DNA of 64,000 bases from Cerrena zonata (Eukaryota; Basidiomycota; Agaricomycetes; Polyporales; Cerrenaceae): the NCBI GenBank assembly GCA_038087015.1, contig JASBNA010000029.1:186001-250000 (forward strand). The letters are read 5' to 3'. Both the position numbers and the translations under genes were made by a program. The notes below the pieces were generated by a model that was not told the DNA's origin, did not search any database, and worked only from the letters and a program-made list of their open reading frames with translations. Of this stretch, positions 22,968 to 34,904 are shown piece after piece (within the stretch, counting starts at the first letter, position 1; the number at the start of each line of letters is the position of its first letter).

Positions 22968-25887
22968 ATGTATTCGTCTCCAAACTCTAGCCCCAGGGCC
23001 TTTTCTCCGTCTTGCTTGTCGCAAACTGATTCCAACTGGAGTGAAGACGAAGGGCTAGAGATGGTACTTGACGATATTGTACCGATGTCCAGCTCCCCTC
23101 CATCTTCGCCAGGCTGTGCTGTCACGCCTCCGACGGTTGGCTCGGACTGTTTCGCGCAAGTCCGCTCGATAACGCATACACCCACGACGGATGCAATATA
23201 TGCGTCTCAAATCACTTCGGACTCGGATTCCACCAAGGAAATACAGTCTTTTGAACATTCTGACCCTGCATCACCCAATACGACACTGCCTACAGAGCAA
23301 CAAAATCATAATGCTTACCGCGGAGCTTCCCGGGTCACCTGCTCGACATGTTGTTGACGACGAACCTCAGCACTTTCGATACAGCGATCTGGAAACACCT
23401 CGCTCTAGAACTGCTTTTAATGAGCGTATCAGTAGTATCTTGACTCAAATTCTCCGCGAACGACGAGCTAGGGCTTCGCATACCCCGGATTCAGAAATCA
23501 CTCCTCAACATTCACCGAGCTCTGTGCTTCCGCTTGATACACACATAGACTCTCCTGTTCTCTCAGCTAGTTCCTCCGGCTATGAGGCTTCAGACTCGTC
23601 ATGCTCTGCTGTTTCTTGTTCGACTATCGTACAATCTCCTGTTCCTCTGTTACATGACTCTGTCGCTGCTGGCCATTCTAGAGAAACTGCCTCTTCTCAA
23701 GTCCCTAAGACATCTTCTAAATATCGGAGGACTGAAGGAGTATCAACGTTTCAAACACCCAGCAACTTGAAGATAGATACCGCCATCGCTATTCCAGATG
23801 CACCTAAAAAGGTTCAACATACCATTCGAATTGCTCGAGATGCTCACTCAAAAACTGCTCGAACGAGTATGGAAAGTTTGTCTGGCTATGAACCCGGAAC
23901 CGACGAGGCAAAAGAGACCCAAATTAACGCATATACTCAAGATTCTAGTCATGTCATTCCCAAAGATACGGAACGTCTATCGCCACCGACTAAAAAACGG
24001 AGATTCATAGCCTCTAGATCGTCCTCTAAGGTCACTGGCACTTCTAGAACAATTCAAAACACACACCTGGCTCCGGATCGCTTTGCCAACAGATGTGCCA
24101 GTCTTCGAAAGGCAGCCTCGCTTGTGTCTGAATCATCTCAGCTCGACGAAACGGTACGACCTCTGCCTTTCAACCATAAATGGGGATCCTAATTTTTCTA
24201 TAGATCGAAATATCTCCAATAATAGCCAAGATTAACTCTGTCTCTCCTGTTTTTTCGTTATCTCTCGATGCTTCAGATGATGAACTTGCTGTTTCGCCCG
24301 TCTCTGTCAAGACGGAACCTGTTACTCCCATGCCCATGAAATCGGCTGCCCCAGTCGTATCCAAAAGTCGTAAACACAGAAGGTTGACACCTTTTCCTGA
24401 TCCCCTTCCGATCATTGCGCCTCCACCTTACATCAATATCCCTCGTGCCCCTGCCTCTCCTGAAGAAATTGCTGAATCTCGCTTGAAAACTATGATTGAA
24501 AGAGAACAAGAAGAGCGCTTCGATGATGGGCTCGACACAAAAGTAGCGAGAGCTATGCTGCAACTTTCTACATCTGCTCAGACTTCGGTGCCTCAAGCTG
24601 CTGACCCAAGTGATGACGATATGACTGACGACGAAAAGCAGCTCTGGAAAGACTTGTCAGACCGCGAAGATGAGGCCATACAAGATTCGACGCCCCATAA
24701 AATTCCTACCCATGGCTCTAACAATGAGGACGAGGACGAAGACGAGGGCGATCTCCCGTATATGTGCATCGAAGATGAGTTCCGGCAAGAAATCGTTGAA
24801 TGGCTACTTGACGTATGTATGCTGTTGTACTTCTGTTCTTTTACAACTAAGCATTCCGCATGTAGACTATCCCACCATCCATCCCTGCCAAACCCCAGTT
24901 GTGTCGCGAATTACGCGCCGAACTCACTCAGTGTATCGATACGAGGTGGCATGCTGTGCAACTCTTCATACGATACTTCATTCGCATTGGCACTTCCCCT
25001 CCCTGCTCCCCTATGCATTTGCGCGAAGGAACAACGAAGAACGGCCAGATTATCAATACTAATGATGAAAGCGCATACTTCGTATGGGATATCGCTACTG
25101 CCTGCATCGCACTTGCGGTAAAGGTATACCCCTGTCTCGGTGCTCGTATATCATATTCGTACTAATAATGTTTTCTAAGTTCCATCGCGATGTTCTGTCC
25201 CCGTTAGTCCCTGTATTCGCAGATGAGTTTCTTCTCATGGCCCGTCATTCTATGACTTACGATGACTTTGAGGTACAGTATATTTGGATCGTTACATATT
25301 CGTCTTTGCCGATCTTGATGCCTTTCATTAGACCGCCCAACGTCATGTCCTATCAACATTCGACTTCTGCATCGGTAGTCTTACCCCTGGGGCATATATG
25401 GAAGAACTATGGAATGCACTACCATCCCTTCGCATACTTCTAGATACCAAACCTCTGTGGGAGACGGCCAAGAAGCTAGCTTGGGAGATGCTTTCTGATG
25501 CTCTCTTCGGTACATATCACCATGATCTGCCAATGTGTCATACTAATCTCACACAGATATTGACCATGTACGGTACCGTACCTCAACACTTACTGCATGC
25601 GCCCTTGTTCGTGGCATTTCCGAAACATTGATCATTCAGAAGAAAGAACAATCGAAGACCGCCCGGTTCGATAAGGTAACCAAGGTTAGACGTGATGCGA
25701 AGTGTACCTGTGCGAAGATCAACAGGTCGATCTCAAGAGTTGTACACCCCGTGGAACTCGACATCATGGATATTCTCAAGATTAACGAGGTATGGAAAAT
25801 TCTTTTAGGTATCAGCTGGCAATACTTATCCCAGAGTAGGAGGATTGGATGGCTTGTAAGGAATGGCTAATTTTGTTAGACGTGTGA
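22968..25887 (+). CDS. Cyclin-like protein with long disordered N-terminus
   Basis: Predicted cyclin-box protein. The start MYSSPNSSPRAFSPSC opens a Ser/Pro/Thr-rich disordered region of about 480 residues, with SP/TP sites, Lys-rich PPTKKRRFIASR and an acidic NNEDEDEDEGD run. The cyclin fold follows: CIEDEFRQEIVEWLLD, a helix with WHAVQLFIRYFIRIG, FVWDIATACIALAVKFHRD, then DEFLLMARHSMTYDDFE and LSTFDFCIGSLTPGAYMEEL. After a further intron the frame continues through SETLIIQKKEQSKTARF and RVVHPVELDIMDILK to a stop at 25885-25887. A 37-base intron near 23332-23368 must be assumed to join the first two frames; it is short for this genome. Which kinase it binds cannot be told. Confidence 0.78.
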
Positions 25888-25996
25888 AGAAATGTCGGGA
25901 TCCAGAAGTGGGTGATAAAAGTATGATATCGCAAGTGGACTGTATGTATTGTAGCGCGTCTTGGTGGAATACACGAGCTATATCAAAGTACGCAAA

Positions 25997-26396
25997 TCAC
26001 CGTGTGTCCTCTCGAGCTGTACCCTCTGCCAGGGCTGTTCCTGAGACTAGGAACTCGTGCAGCTCCTTCTCCAGTTTCTCTATTGCCACTCTTGCCACGA
26101 GCAATTGGCTACTGAGGATTTCGTTTTGCATGTGAAGCGACTTGGTCGCATCTGCATCATTTTCAAAGGAACTTGGATTAGCAAGACCCAGCAGGCACAA
26201 ATTCCTCTTGGTATGGAATTCTTCTACGCGAGACGGCGCGTCTTGAAGAGTGGCTATCGGAGCCAACTCAACCTTCTTGCTCAGGTTGTCCACTTCGATG
26301 AAATAGATCCGGTAAGCTCCGTTTTCTGTCCCTATTCGATAAAGAAGCTTCGTCGAGAGGTATGGATGTGTAGTCGGTCGAAATACATCGTTGCAT
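25997..26396 (-). CDS. Small hypothetical protein with coiled-coil C-terminus
   Basis: From ATG at 26396 a short frame (MQRCISTDYTSIPLDEASL) can be joined by a 31-base intron to a longer frame ending at 25997. The final helix SSQLLVARVAIEKLEKELHEF has heptad spacing typical of a coiled coil. The intron is unusually short, and no family was recognised. It runs tail to tail with the cyclin-like gene. Confidence 0.35.
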
Positions 26397-26499
26397 AGGT
26401 GTGAATGACCCGTCCTCCTTTCTATTTTAGTCACAAATTCAATGTCAGTAGTGTTTCAGAAAAAACCAGTTACGACTCGAGCGCAAATCAAAGACGCGA

Positions 26500-26518
26500 T
26501 CACGTGACCGCTACGTCA
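26500..26518. promoter_or_regulatory. TCACGTGA palindrome with adjacent TACGTCA
   Basis: An 8-bp palindromic E-box core (TCACGTGA, 26500-26507) is followed after four bases by a CRE-like TACGTCA (26512-26518). It lies about 100 bases upstream of the small minus-strand gene, where bHLH and bZIP sites are plausible. No binding is shown. Confidence 0.4.
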
Positions 26519-26623
26519 TTTAAACTCCGCCGGGGAATGTCAAACAAATGTCAAAAATCTTCAATGCAAACTTGAACGTTGAACATCGAGCTCACATTTG
26601 GAAACAATAAAGCTCAACCTCTA

Positions 26624-27052
26624 CATGCATAGAGGAAGAAATTGTCTCACATAGTAAGTGTTGTCCATGACAGTACGCAGGAGAATATAATAGCACACTC
26701 AAGCCTGTAAAGCGCAATCACCATTCTGTGCTGAAGATTCTTGTAAAACATATCTACACCGCACAGGCGAGCTTGTGCCACGCGATGTAAGTAGCACGTT
26801 AAAGACATTCTTACGCATCTTCCAAGATATATCGTTAATGACTAAAATATGTTAGTCTACGCCGCTTGAGCTCAGTCTATGTCTCTTTGCTGTCAAGCTT
26901 GTTTGTAAACTGTCTTGGCTTTCACCGTCGAGTTTAATGCTTAGAGCCCTTATCTATCCCGTGAGATTGATGGAAGTTGTTCTATGTAGGGTTGTCTCAC
27001 GCCCCGGACACTGAATACAGGTCATAAACGTAACTATTACATCAGCATATGA
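26624..27052 (+). other. Possible small spliced gene, unassigned
   Basis: A frame beginning ACKAQSPFCAEDSCKTYLHR can be joined by a gtaagt...ttag intron to STPLELSLCLFAVKLVCKL and, by a second intron, to a stop before 27055. The first exon phase does not fit the nearest ATG (26624), so the start is unknown. Cys spacing is suggestive but no family was recognised. Confidence 0.22.
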
Positions 27053-27152
27053 TAAAATAATATCTTAGATCCAACACAGATGGCGGCCGCAGTCCATTCC
27101 AGATTCCATTCACATGTCCAAGTGAGGACCTTGCTTCTGACCAACACCTAAT

Positions 27153-29135
27153 ATGCCTGCCAATGATCTGTATCTTGGCTACCCAGAGCCAACCGAGGCA
27201 CCTACTACAAGCGAGGAGGCAGCAACATATCGAGCTGTGCCAACGAACAACCCTACGTTGGCTGGGTTTCCTTTAGCAGTCCTTTCGAAAGTGTAAGTAT
27301 TTACTATAATACAAAGTTCAAGACGTTAACTGGCTATCATAACTTGGTCTTATAGGGTTGCACATGTAGGCCCCCTGGCCGACTTATTATGGGTCAACTC
27401 AGGTTTCCGTGTCTTGCGTCGTTTACATGCCGCAGACGCATACCAGACTCGTTTCGAACCTCTTGTTGTTCCTCGCTTCCCCGAACCAGCCAGTGACAAC
27501 GCCTCTCTATTCTCTGAGGAGAAGGACACAACGTTCTATACGTCTGCTGATTACGTCGCCGCTTATGTAGCTGGCCAAACTACACCTACTGATGTTGCGC
27601 AGTACTTGCTTAAACTCATTCAGGATCCTATACACAAATTAGCTTTCGTTGAGACTAGAGAGGATCTCACGCTAGAGGCTGCGAAGGCGTCTACAACTAG
27701 GTATGCCCATGGAATGCCCAAAGGACCTCTTGACGGTGTACCTTTCTTCGTGAAAGATGAAGCGGACGTTCATGGATACAAGACAACTTATGGCTCTGCA
27801 AAAGTGCACAATAATGGTGAAGGAGAGACGGCCTGGGCTGTCAAGAGACTTGAACAAGCTGGTGCTATTCTCATTGGGAAGGCGAATATGCATGAACTGG
27901 GCACTGGTAATATATACAACCTCTCTTCAACATTATTCTATCCCTGACATCTGCGATAGATACCACGAACAATAACCCGGTAAAGGGAACTCCTAGAAAC
28001 CCGTATAATAAGGGATACTATACGGGAGGCTCTTCGGGCGGGTCGGCCTACGCAGTTGGATCAGGACTAGTGCCGTTTGCCGTAGGAGCAGATGGTGGTG
28101 GGTCCATCAGGTAAGTAATGATTGGTTCTTGACCATGGCATTCGTAATTTGTATTTTCACCTGAAGGATTCCGTCGTCGTATTGTGGTGTGTACGGAATC
28201 AAACCCTCTCATGGCCGTATCTCAGCTCGACCAAGCGTCAGTGTAACACCAGGCGTACGTCCTATCTCCAGACGATAAGAAATCCCGTTACTTACTTGCC
28301 ATTTAATGAACAGAACGGCGTGATTGGACCTATTGCTTCATCTCTCGAGGACCTTGCCTTGGTGTACAGAGTTATGTCAGAACCGGACCCTCAGGACCCG
28401 TCCTCCTCTGCATTCCCTTTACCACGTGCATCATTGACACCTATCTCAGCCCCTCCGACTAAGCGAATAGGTATATACCGGCCTTGGTTTAACGATGCAC
28501 CGCAAGCAATTACTTCATTTTGTAACAGCGCCGTTGAAAGGCTGGTTGCTACCGAAGGTTATGAGCTAGTTGAACTCCCAGCTATTCCGTATCTTAACGA
28601 AGCCAGAGTGGCCCATGCCCTGTCCATCATAACCGAAATCGCCACTTTTGCTAACGGCGACTTCTCTTCCTATAATGCAGCAAACCAAATTATTCTTTCT
28701 GTCGCATCCAGAACCCCGGCTCTAGATTTCAACTATGCAAACAAAGTGCGGAACATGTTCATGTCGCACTTTGCTTCAATTTGGCAGAAATACCCCGGGA
28801 TGATTCTCGTCACTCCCACCTCGCCTATGCCTGGCGTGAAGATTCAAGAAAGTCATATTTCGGTTGGTGTCAGCGACACAAATAGCAGCGTGCAATGCAT
28901 GCGATACGTGTTCTTGGCGAACTTCATCGGGGCACCTAGTCTGTCTGCTCCAGTTGGATATTTGGAGAACAATATACCTGTTGGCTTGATGGGCCTTGCC
29001 GAATGGGGAAAAGAGGAGGACCTGTTCGGTTGGGGTAAGGATGTCGCTGGAGGATTGGCGACAGGTCCAGGTAGGCAAAAGGGCGAGATATGGGTGGATG
29101 TCTTAGGCGGAGTTGGTGCCACTAAAACGAAGTGA
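27153..29135 (+). CDS. Amidase signature family hydrolase
   Basis: Ser-cisSer-Lys hydrolase of the amidase signature family. The start [17 protein letters not shown] opens a protein of about 570 residues in several exons. The catalytic Lys is in [20 protein letters not shown] and the signature serines in [17 protein letters not shown], with the oxyanion block [19 protein letters not shown] after an intron. The C-terminal half includes [19 protein letters not shown] and [14 protein letters not shown]. The length and the extra N-terminal 100 residues are typical of fungal amidases rather than of mitochondrial GatA, and there is no clear targeting peptide. Substrate is unknown; fatty-acid or aryl amides are common in the family. 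Confidence 0.92.
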
Positions 29136-29182
29136 TATTTCTGTTTCGGCACTTTGTTGATTTATTTGTCTGCGTATTGTGC

Positions 29183-29488
29183 TCAATCTATTCTTGTCCT
29201 CAAGGAAACATGAATTTGCTTTCGCAAAAGACTTACGATCTCAAACTCCAACATTCCGACCCATTTAGGTTGTTTATCTATTATCAGATGTAAGGCCCCA
29301 TTCCCCTCGTGATATACGACACGTTCCGATGAGCCACCACTCATGTCATCGATACAATCGTGCATGATTATGTCCTTACTTAATATCCTAATCTTAACCT
29401 CATCCTGCAGTACCCAGTTTGTACTGACTAATTGGCTTGAAAACGACTCAGCTAGGTCGTGTAAGTGTTGTTGCCTAGATCGTTCCAC
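29183..29488 (-). CDS. Hypothetical short open frame
   Basis: An uninterrupted 101-codon frame lies antisense in the interval between the amidase and the biotin ligase. It contains EGNGALHLIIDKQPKWVGM, then a gtaagt-like site, so a spliced form is possible. No homologous family was recognised, and it may be chance. Confidence 0.25.
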   Translation of the reverse strand: MERSRQQHLHDLAESFSSQLVSTNWVLQDEVKIRILSKDIIMHDCIDDMSGGSSERVVYHEGNGALHLIIDKQPKWVGMLEFEIVSLLRKQIHVSLRTRID

Positions 29489-29709
29489 CGAGTGAATGAT
29501 AGTTCAGTGGCCTTGGGAAGGAATATTTCAACAGTACATTCCCTTGCTTTGACGTAGCTTAAGGAGCGTTAGCAAATTTTATGATTATAGTAGTATCCCG
29601 GTGATTGGATGTGGTAGCCGAGAAATACTACACCTTCTAGTTTTAGCCGAAAGTGAAAGCGTATCTTGATCTACGCGAGTACGGATCTGTCTCATCGTGA
29701 ATCTCAACG

Positions 29710-31716
29710 ATGAACGTCTTGGTTTATGCCGGTCCTGAGGTCATCCAAACCTCTCTTGCTCGCTCTATTTCAATTCTCAAATCGCTTCTCGTACCAAACT
29801 ATACTGTCCAGGCTATCACTGCACAATCACTGTCGTCACATCCATGGCCGTCTACCGGTGCATTACTCGTGATACCGGCATGTAACCAGAAACTTTCATT
29901 CTCTAGTACAACCTCCAACACGATCAAATCTTTTGTCGAACACGGTGGTGCACTTCTTGGGCTTCGTGCGGGGGTCAGATCTAGTGTTTTGGAAACGGGC
30001 CTAAAATTTCAAGATGCTGTTTCAGGAGCTCATCTCACCTGCTACTTTTATGACGGTGATTTGAGTGGTCCCAAAACAATTTCAGTGACATGTTCTCAAG
30101 GAGAGCTTTCAGGGACAGCCGAAGATGTTCCTCTGGAAATTGATGCTGTGGAAAGTTCTTCCTTGCAAGTGTTAGCGCGACACTCCGAGGGATCCAAGCC
30201 GGCTGCGATTGTATTCAGAAGTGGCATGGGACACGTTTCGCTCTGGAGTATTCCTCTCGAAACCTCGATGTCATCCGAGAATGCGGGGGATGACGATAGC
30301 ACAGAGAACAAGCAGAAAAGCTTGTTCTGTGACACCCTCCGTCTTTTAGGATTACAACTACCATCAGACTCGAGTTCTGCTCCTCCACAGCCCCTCCCAT
30401 TGATTCTGACCGGATCGCCGTCGCGGACAGATATTGTTCAACAGATCCTTTCTTCGATCTCGTTGCAGATTCCGGGTACCCTTGTTGATGAGAATAACAC
30501 CTTTGAATTTGTTGACGCTCAGCCCGGCCTCGAAATGCTCCGTCAAGCACGGTCTCAATCGTGGCATTCTGTCGCAATACCCGTAATAGCATTTTCAAAT
30601 GGATGCCTTCCCCAACCATCCGACACACCCCTTTTCAACTTAGAACAGTACTACTCCACGCTCTCCGCCGTCAGACAGGAGAAAACTTGCCCTTCCGAGC
30701 CCTCGCCATGGGGTATTGGCGAGGTGCTTCAATATGGCGAAGTGGTCACAAGCACGCAAACTATGCTTGACAAGTGTGTTGATTATCATTTATTCTCTAT
30801 CAACGGAGAACCTGATATTCGATAGGAACCCTCGACTTCTCTCTGATCTTCCAGTCCCTTTCCTATCACTCGCCTCACATCAAGTTGCCGGTCGCGGACG
30901 AGGAGGGAATACATGGGTATCCCCTGCTGGCTGTCTCCAGTATTCGCTGCTACTTCGTGTACCACTGAGCCAAATACCTGCGTCGAAGTTGGTGTTTGTG
31001 CAATATCTTTTTGCATTGGCAGTTGTAGAGGCATGTCGGCATGAAAATGTGCTTGGCAGGGTAGGAGAGGCTGTGAAACTCAAATGGCCCAATGATGTGT
31101 ACATTGTTGAAGGAGAAGAGAAGCGGAAGATTGGAGGTATCTTGGTGAATACTAGCTTCACCGGTGGGATGGTTTCAATCGTTATTGGTAGGACGTCACG
31201 CAGTCAGATTTGTACCGCCCGTGCTGATAGTGATTGTGATGTATTTAGGTGCTGGGTTGAACGTCCTGAATGGACCGCCGATAGCTTCATTGTCTCACCT
31301 TCTTTCGCCAGAAGCTCAGGCAAGATTGAGTTTGGAGAAGACGGCAGCTACAATTATGGCTACCTTTGAGCCAATGTGGAATACCTTCGTATTAGAGCGA
31401 GGGTCCTTCCGTCCGTTCATAGATCAATATCTTGATAGATGGCTCCACTCGTATGTCCTCTTCCACTTCTAATTTCACTCCATTACACTGATTCATCCAC
31501 CTCTTTGTTAGTGACCAACTTGTCACTGTCACAACTACGACACCTCATCGACGAGTAAGAATCAGTGGAATCACCTTAGACCATGGCTTGCTGCGAACTG
31601 TACCGGAACGAGAGGCGTGGATATCTCGGGCAAGCGGACAGGACGATTTCATTGATCTACAGCCAGATGGAAATACGTTTGATCTCATGTCCGGGTTAAT
31701 TATGACCAAGAAATAA
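29710..31716 (+). CDS. BPL1: Biotin-protein ligase (holocarboxylase synthetase)
   Basis: Joins biotin via biotinyl-AMP to carboxylases such as acetyl-CoA and pyruvate carboxylase. The N-terminal 340 residues form the fungal BPL_N glutamine-amidotransferase-like domain (MNVLVYAGPEVIQTSL, VEHGGALLGLRAGVRS). The catalytic domain has TSTQTMLDK, the adenylate loop SHQVAGRGRGGNTWVSP, VKLKWPNDVYIV and KIGGILVNTSF, followed by GAGLNVLNGPP after an intron. The C-terminal SH3-like part ends LMSGLIMTKK. Four exons are needed, with introns near 30775, 31190 and 31450. All catalytic motifs are intact, so this is the functional copy. Its 3' half, from about codon 285, is the part repeated three more times downstream. 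Confidence 0.95.
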
Positions 31717-32097
31717 ACTCTTGCTGGTATCGGCTATAGTCTTATCTTAACGACTCGGACGATACTTCAAGGAAATTGACGAGCAGCGTAAAAATTGGTA
31801 TGGGTATTTCTTCTGTCGTTGCGAGAAGCTTACACATTATAGTGTCGATGTGGTTGTTAAGATGTCACGCTTTGATGCAGGGTCGTTCATAGATGATTTA
31901 TATTTATACATCGTTTCTGTAAGGTCTAACTATCACTAGTTCACTACAGCAATACATCTCATTAACCTTTCCGATGTGATCGCGGCAACTATGTCTACCC
32001 ACTTCGTGATAGGTGCTGTGCGCATGCATTCTCTACCTATAAAGGATGTAGATGAATCATTACATTCTTCCTACCATTGACCACCAGCTCAAACATA
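31717..32097. other. Spacer between ligase and DUF6534, repeated in each unit
   Basis: Noncoding. The same spacer, with a block similar to ggcaactatgtctac and a run before the DUF6534 start, recurs upstream of 36245, 42447 and 46167. It should hold the ligase terminator and the DUF6534 promoter. Confidence 0.6.
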
Positions 32098-32228
32098 ATG
32101 TCTTTTGAGGTCCTTTCTAGCGATAACTTTTACAAATGTTTTGCTATCAGCGGTATGTCAGTATATATGCTGATAGACCTCTTCCTGGCTAATGCTTGTT
32201 TATCTACAGTTTCTACGGAATCGACATC
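32098..32228 (+). pseudogene. DUF6534 copy A, truncated after exon 2 begins
   Basis: Exon 1 (MSFEVLSSDNFYKCFAIS), the gtcagt donor and the ctacag acceptor are preserved, and exon 2 starts FYGI. After about 12 bases of exon 2 the sequence joins directly to the promethin-like segment. All other exons are missing, so this copy is dead. Confidence 0.85.
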
Positions 32229-32497
32229 TGCGTCCGTGTCGTCCCGCGCTTCCTTCTAATTCTAAGAATCGACTTCAAGTGCGACTACAACAGTCGATCC
32301 GACGGAGTCGGCAACACTACTCCTCTCATCATCATCCTGAGGATCGTTTTCCTTCTTTCCAGTTGACGAAGTAGACACTATTGGATCGTCGATCGCTTGC
32401 ACGACCTCTCCATGTCGTTATGAAGCATCGGTGATAGAGGCAGAGATCGCAAAGAAGCGATCTTCGACCTCCCGCACCCATCGATTGAATTATAGGC
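32229..32497 (-). pseudogene. Promethin-like gene copy A, 3' fragment
   Basis: Clearly similar along its length to the intact gene's last exon at 48193-48460 (shared block gcgactacaacagt, then gacggagtcggcaac). Only the C-terminal coding segment is kept, so it is a relic of a deletion inside the first unit. Confidence 0.8.
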
Positions 32498-32630
32498 TGA
32501 AGTGGGTGGGTCAAGCTTCTTTGTCCGCTGTGTTAGGGACGTGATTTGGGGACGTTAGTAGCAAAACTGTCTTTTCTGGATGTAGTGCTTATACCCTGAC
32601 ATGCATGACTCTTCGATACATGATTGTGCG

Positions 32631-33370
32631 CTATAGACGGTTTCGTAAGTGTGGGTGAGATAAGAGGAAGCGGGACGGAGCCAGGTGTGGTAGCTCCTGT
32701 ACATAATCGGCGTGCCGATGCATCAGGGGTTCGTCGGACCTGACTGTCAAGTTCTTCTTCGGACACAGTAAGTCCCCTACCTCCAGGCTGTGAGTACCAT
32801 CATGCTCCCATACCTTGAGAGAAGAATCTTCTGGCACGGTCCGAGTGTATATAATGCCTACAATGAACGTTGACATCGGTACACGATCGGGGTGCACATT
32901 GAAAAGAGCTGCATGAAAATACATCAACACATACTCGTTTTAATTTTTTGGCTGTATGTCCTCGATGCATTTGCTTTCCACCAGAATGCCACGCAGCCAG
33001 CCATATGAAGGCATCTCCAATCTGACCAAGGGAAAGGAGCAGGAGGGAATGAGTATCTGGGGAAAGCATACGGCGAAGGGATGGCAGACAGTTAGCCTTC
33101 TGAGTTATTTTAACACATGATTTTCAATATGAGAGGGACTAGTTTATACCGTACCCTATGGAAAGATGAAAGTACCCGCTGCCTGAGGCTTGGCGGGATA
33201 ACTCATTTGCCCATTTTGAGGATAGATCTAGGATCCACTCACACTTGAGAAGAATGGGTGAGTGGGCAGTGTTGCACGAGCATCGGGGGAAATGGAGAAT
33301 ACACGTAGAGTGGAGTGCCATGTGGTAAGACAGCGAAATAGTTTCCAGGCGTGCTATTGACTGGATTCAT
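32631..33370 (-). CDS. Hypothetical protein inserted between array units
   Basis: From ATG at 33370 (MNPVNSTPGNYFAVLPHG) three exons join in phase: one ending at a gtgagt donor near 33242, one with FPWSDWRCLHMAGCVAFWW and one from DRVPMSTFIVGIIYTRTVP to a stop at 32631. The product is about 190 residues with no signal peptide. I do not recognise the family. The smooth phase across three exons argues for a real gene. It has no counterpart in the other units. Confidence 0.5.
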
Positions 33371-34160
33371 TGTGCTACTTGAAACTGCGAAGAGAAGGTC
33401 AAGAAATATCATTTCAAGGGGGAATAGATAGATTAAAAGAATACTCACATCAAGCCGGCTCATTCTCTGATAATGAAAGGCAAAAAAATCAGCAATTCGT
33501 CGGAAAAAGGACTGTCTAAGAGACATACAAAATGGCTTGACCAGGTCAAGTGAACAAGTCCCAAATGCGAAGTTCACCGATCACAAGCCGATCATGGTGA
33601 TCGTATAATGATTGACAAGTTTTAAAGGGAAGTCATACAAGCACAGCGTAATACATACCAAGTTTCGGAATTGCTCACTCATGTCCAGAGTATGTTGTGG
33701 AGGAACTTCACAACAAAAGCAACAATTCTTCCTGAAACATGGTATATAGGGTACTTTAAGTACCGGGCCAGAATGTGTGATTCGGAAGAGTCTGAACTGT
33801 TAATATATCTAGGAGCGGGATCATGTGAGTGAAGCATATTTGTATAAACAGCCAGAGGTAGGAAGAGTAAGGAAACCAAACTCAGAGGTTCATAAGACAG
33901 ACAGCAGTGGTCCGTTGGTATATACAGCGACTCGGAGAGTGAATATTATGCGAACGAGAAGATACGCGTGAATATATTAGGGACAGCGCTGCAGTTCAAA
34001 ACGGGCTGTATCGTGAGGATCATCCACAAGTAAGACATGCGCGTTGAACGTCTGAAAACTGGATTCCACGCTAGCGCTTATATTCATTTTCCTTACAGCG
34101 CCAAAACATTAGTGGGCTGCTTTTCTATGACGTACAGTAACCCAGTGGCGTGGCAATCGT
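33371..34160. other. Interval upstream of the hypothetical gene
   Basis: No supported gene. It contains the likely promoter of the minus-strand hypothetical gene and unrelated sequence up to the LINE fragment. Confidence 0.35.
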
Positions 34161-34679
34161 CGCACTCGCCGGCTAAGACACCCGCATTATGGGACTCCTT
34201 CTCCAAAGACATATTTACTTGTTGGCTGCCTGGAGCCCTGCCCCGGAAAGCCTCCCATTCATATCTCCCTCACTCTCCGTCACTATCTACGAGTACTCGT
34301 GCCTAAACATCGCTTCGCCCTCACAAAACTGCTCCTTTCCGATCATAACCTGGCGCTTGAAAGAGGTCGTTGGAACGAGAGGGACCGGGAGCCTATACCT
34401 CGCCACCTTCGCCTATGTCGTTTTTGTCAGTCCCAGGTGGAATCCCCGGAGCACGCGTTACTTGAGTGTGAGGCATCATGGGAGCTGGTAAATACTAGAA
34501 TTGAATTTCTCCATATGATGTTTTATCTGGCCCCAACCCTTCGGGGGAGGACAGTTGTCTCTAGCATTACGAAGCTTCAGGAAATTGTAGCAAACAGAGC
34601 AGTCACTCCGCTTCTCGCACGATTCGCTTACCATATTCTCCGCATCTATGAAAGTGTCCCAATGTATACTCCTCCGTGA
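34160..34679 (+). mobile_element. 5'-truncated LINE (non-LTR retrotransposon) ORF2 C-terminus
   Basis: A frame with VPKHRFALTKLLLSDHNLAL, IPRHLRLCRFC and SPEHALLECEASWEL matches the post-RT Cys/His region of fungal LINE reverse transcriptases (CRFC...HALLEC). The upstream part, with YLLVGCLEP in a shifted frame, suggests further decay. No RT catalytic core is present. It stops at 34677-34679. Confidence 0.7.
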
Positions 34680-34871
34680 ATTCATATATAAATACATCTT
34701 TGATCTTCGTGGCTGCGTCTGTGGTGTAGGATCGAGTCATACGAGCATAAGTACTTGCTGTGATGAGATCGGAAGCACCGGAGTTCGTGGTTGCCCTGTA
34801 TGGTACATGACCCTTGCAAGTATGTAGTACAGGAAACCGGCGTTTCTTTTTAGGGACCTAGTCCGGAATAT

Positions 34872-34890
34872 ACCTACCTACCTACCTACC
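34872..34890 (+). repeat. Short (ACCT)n tandem repeat
   Basis: Four to five copies of ACCT lie about 190 bases past the LINE frame and just before ligase copy B. It may be the simple-sequence tail of the retrotransposon, marking the insertion or duplication edge. Confidence 0.6.
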
Positions 34891-34904
34891 CTTAACTGTG
34901 TATT

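Noticed and set aside
32152..32160. Apparent GT to GC change at a DUF6534 intron donor between copies
   Set aside because: The true donor is the gtcagt four bases further on, which is present in all copies and gives the right phase, so no GC donor is needed.
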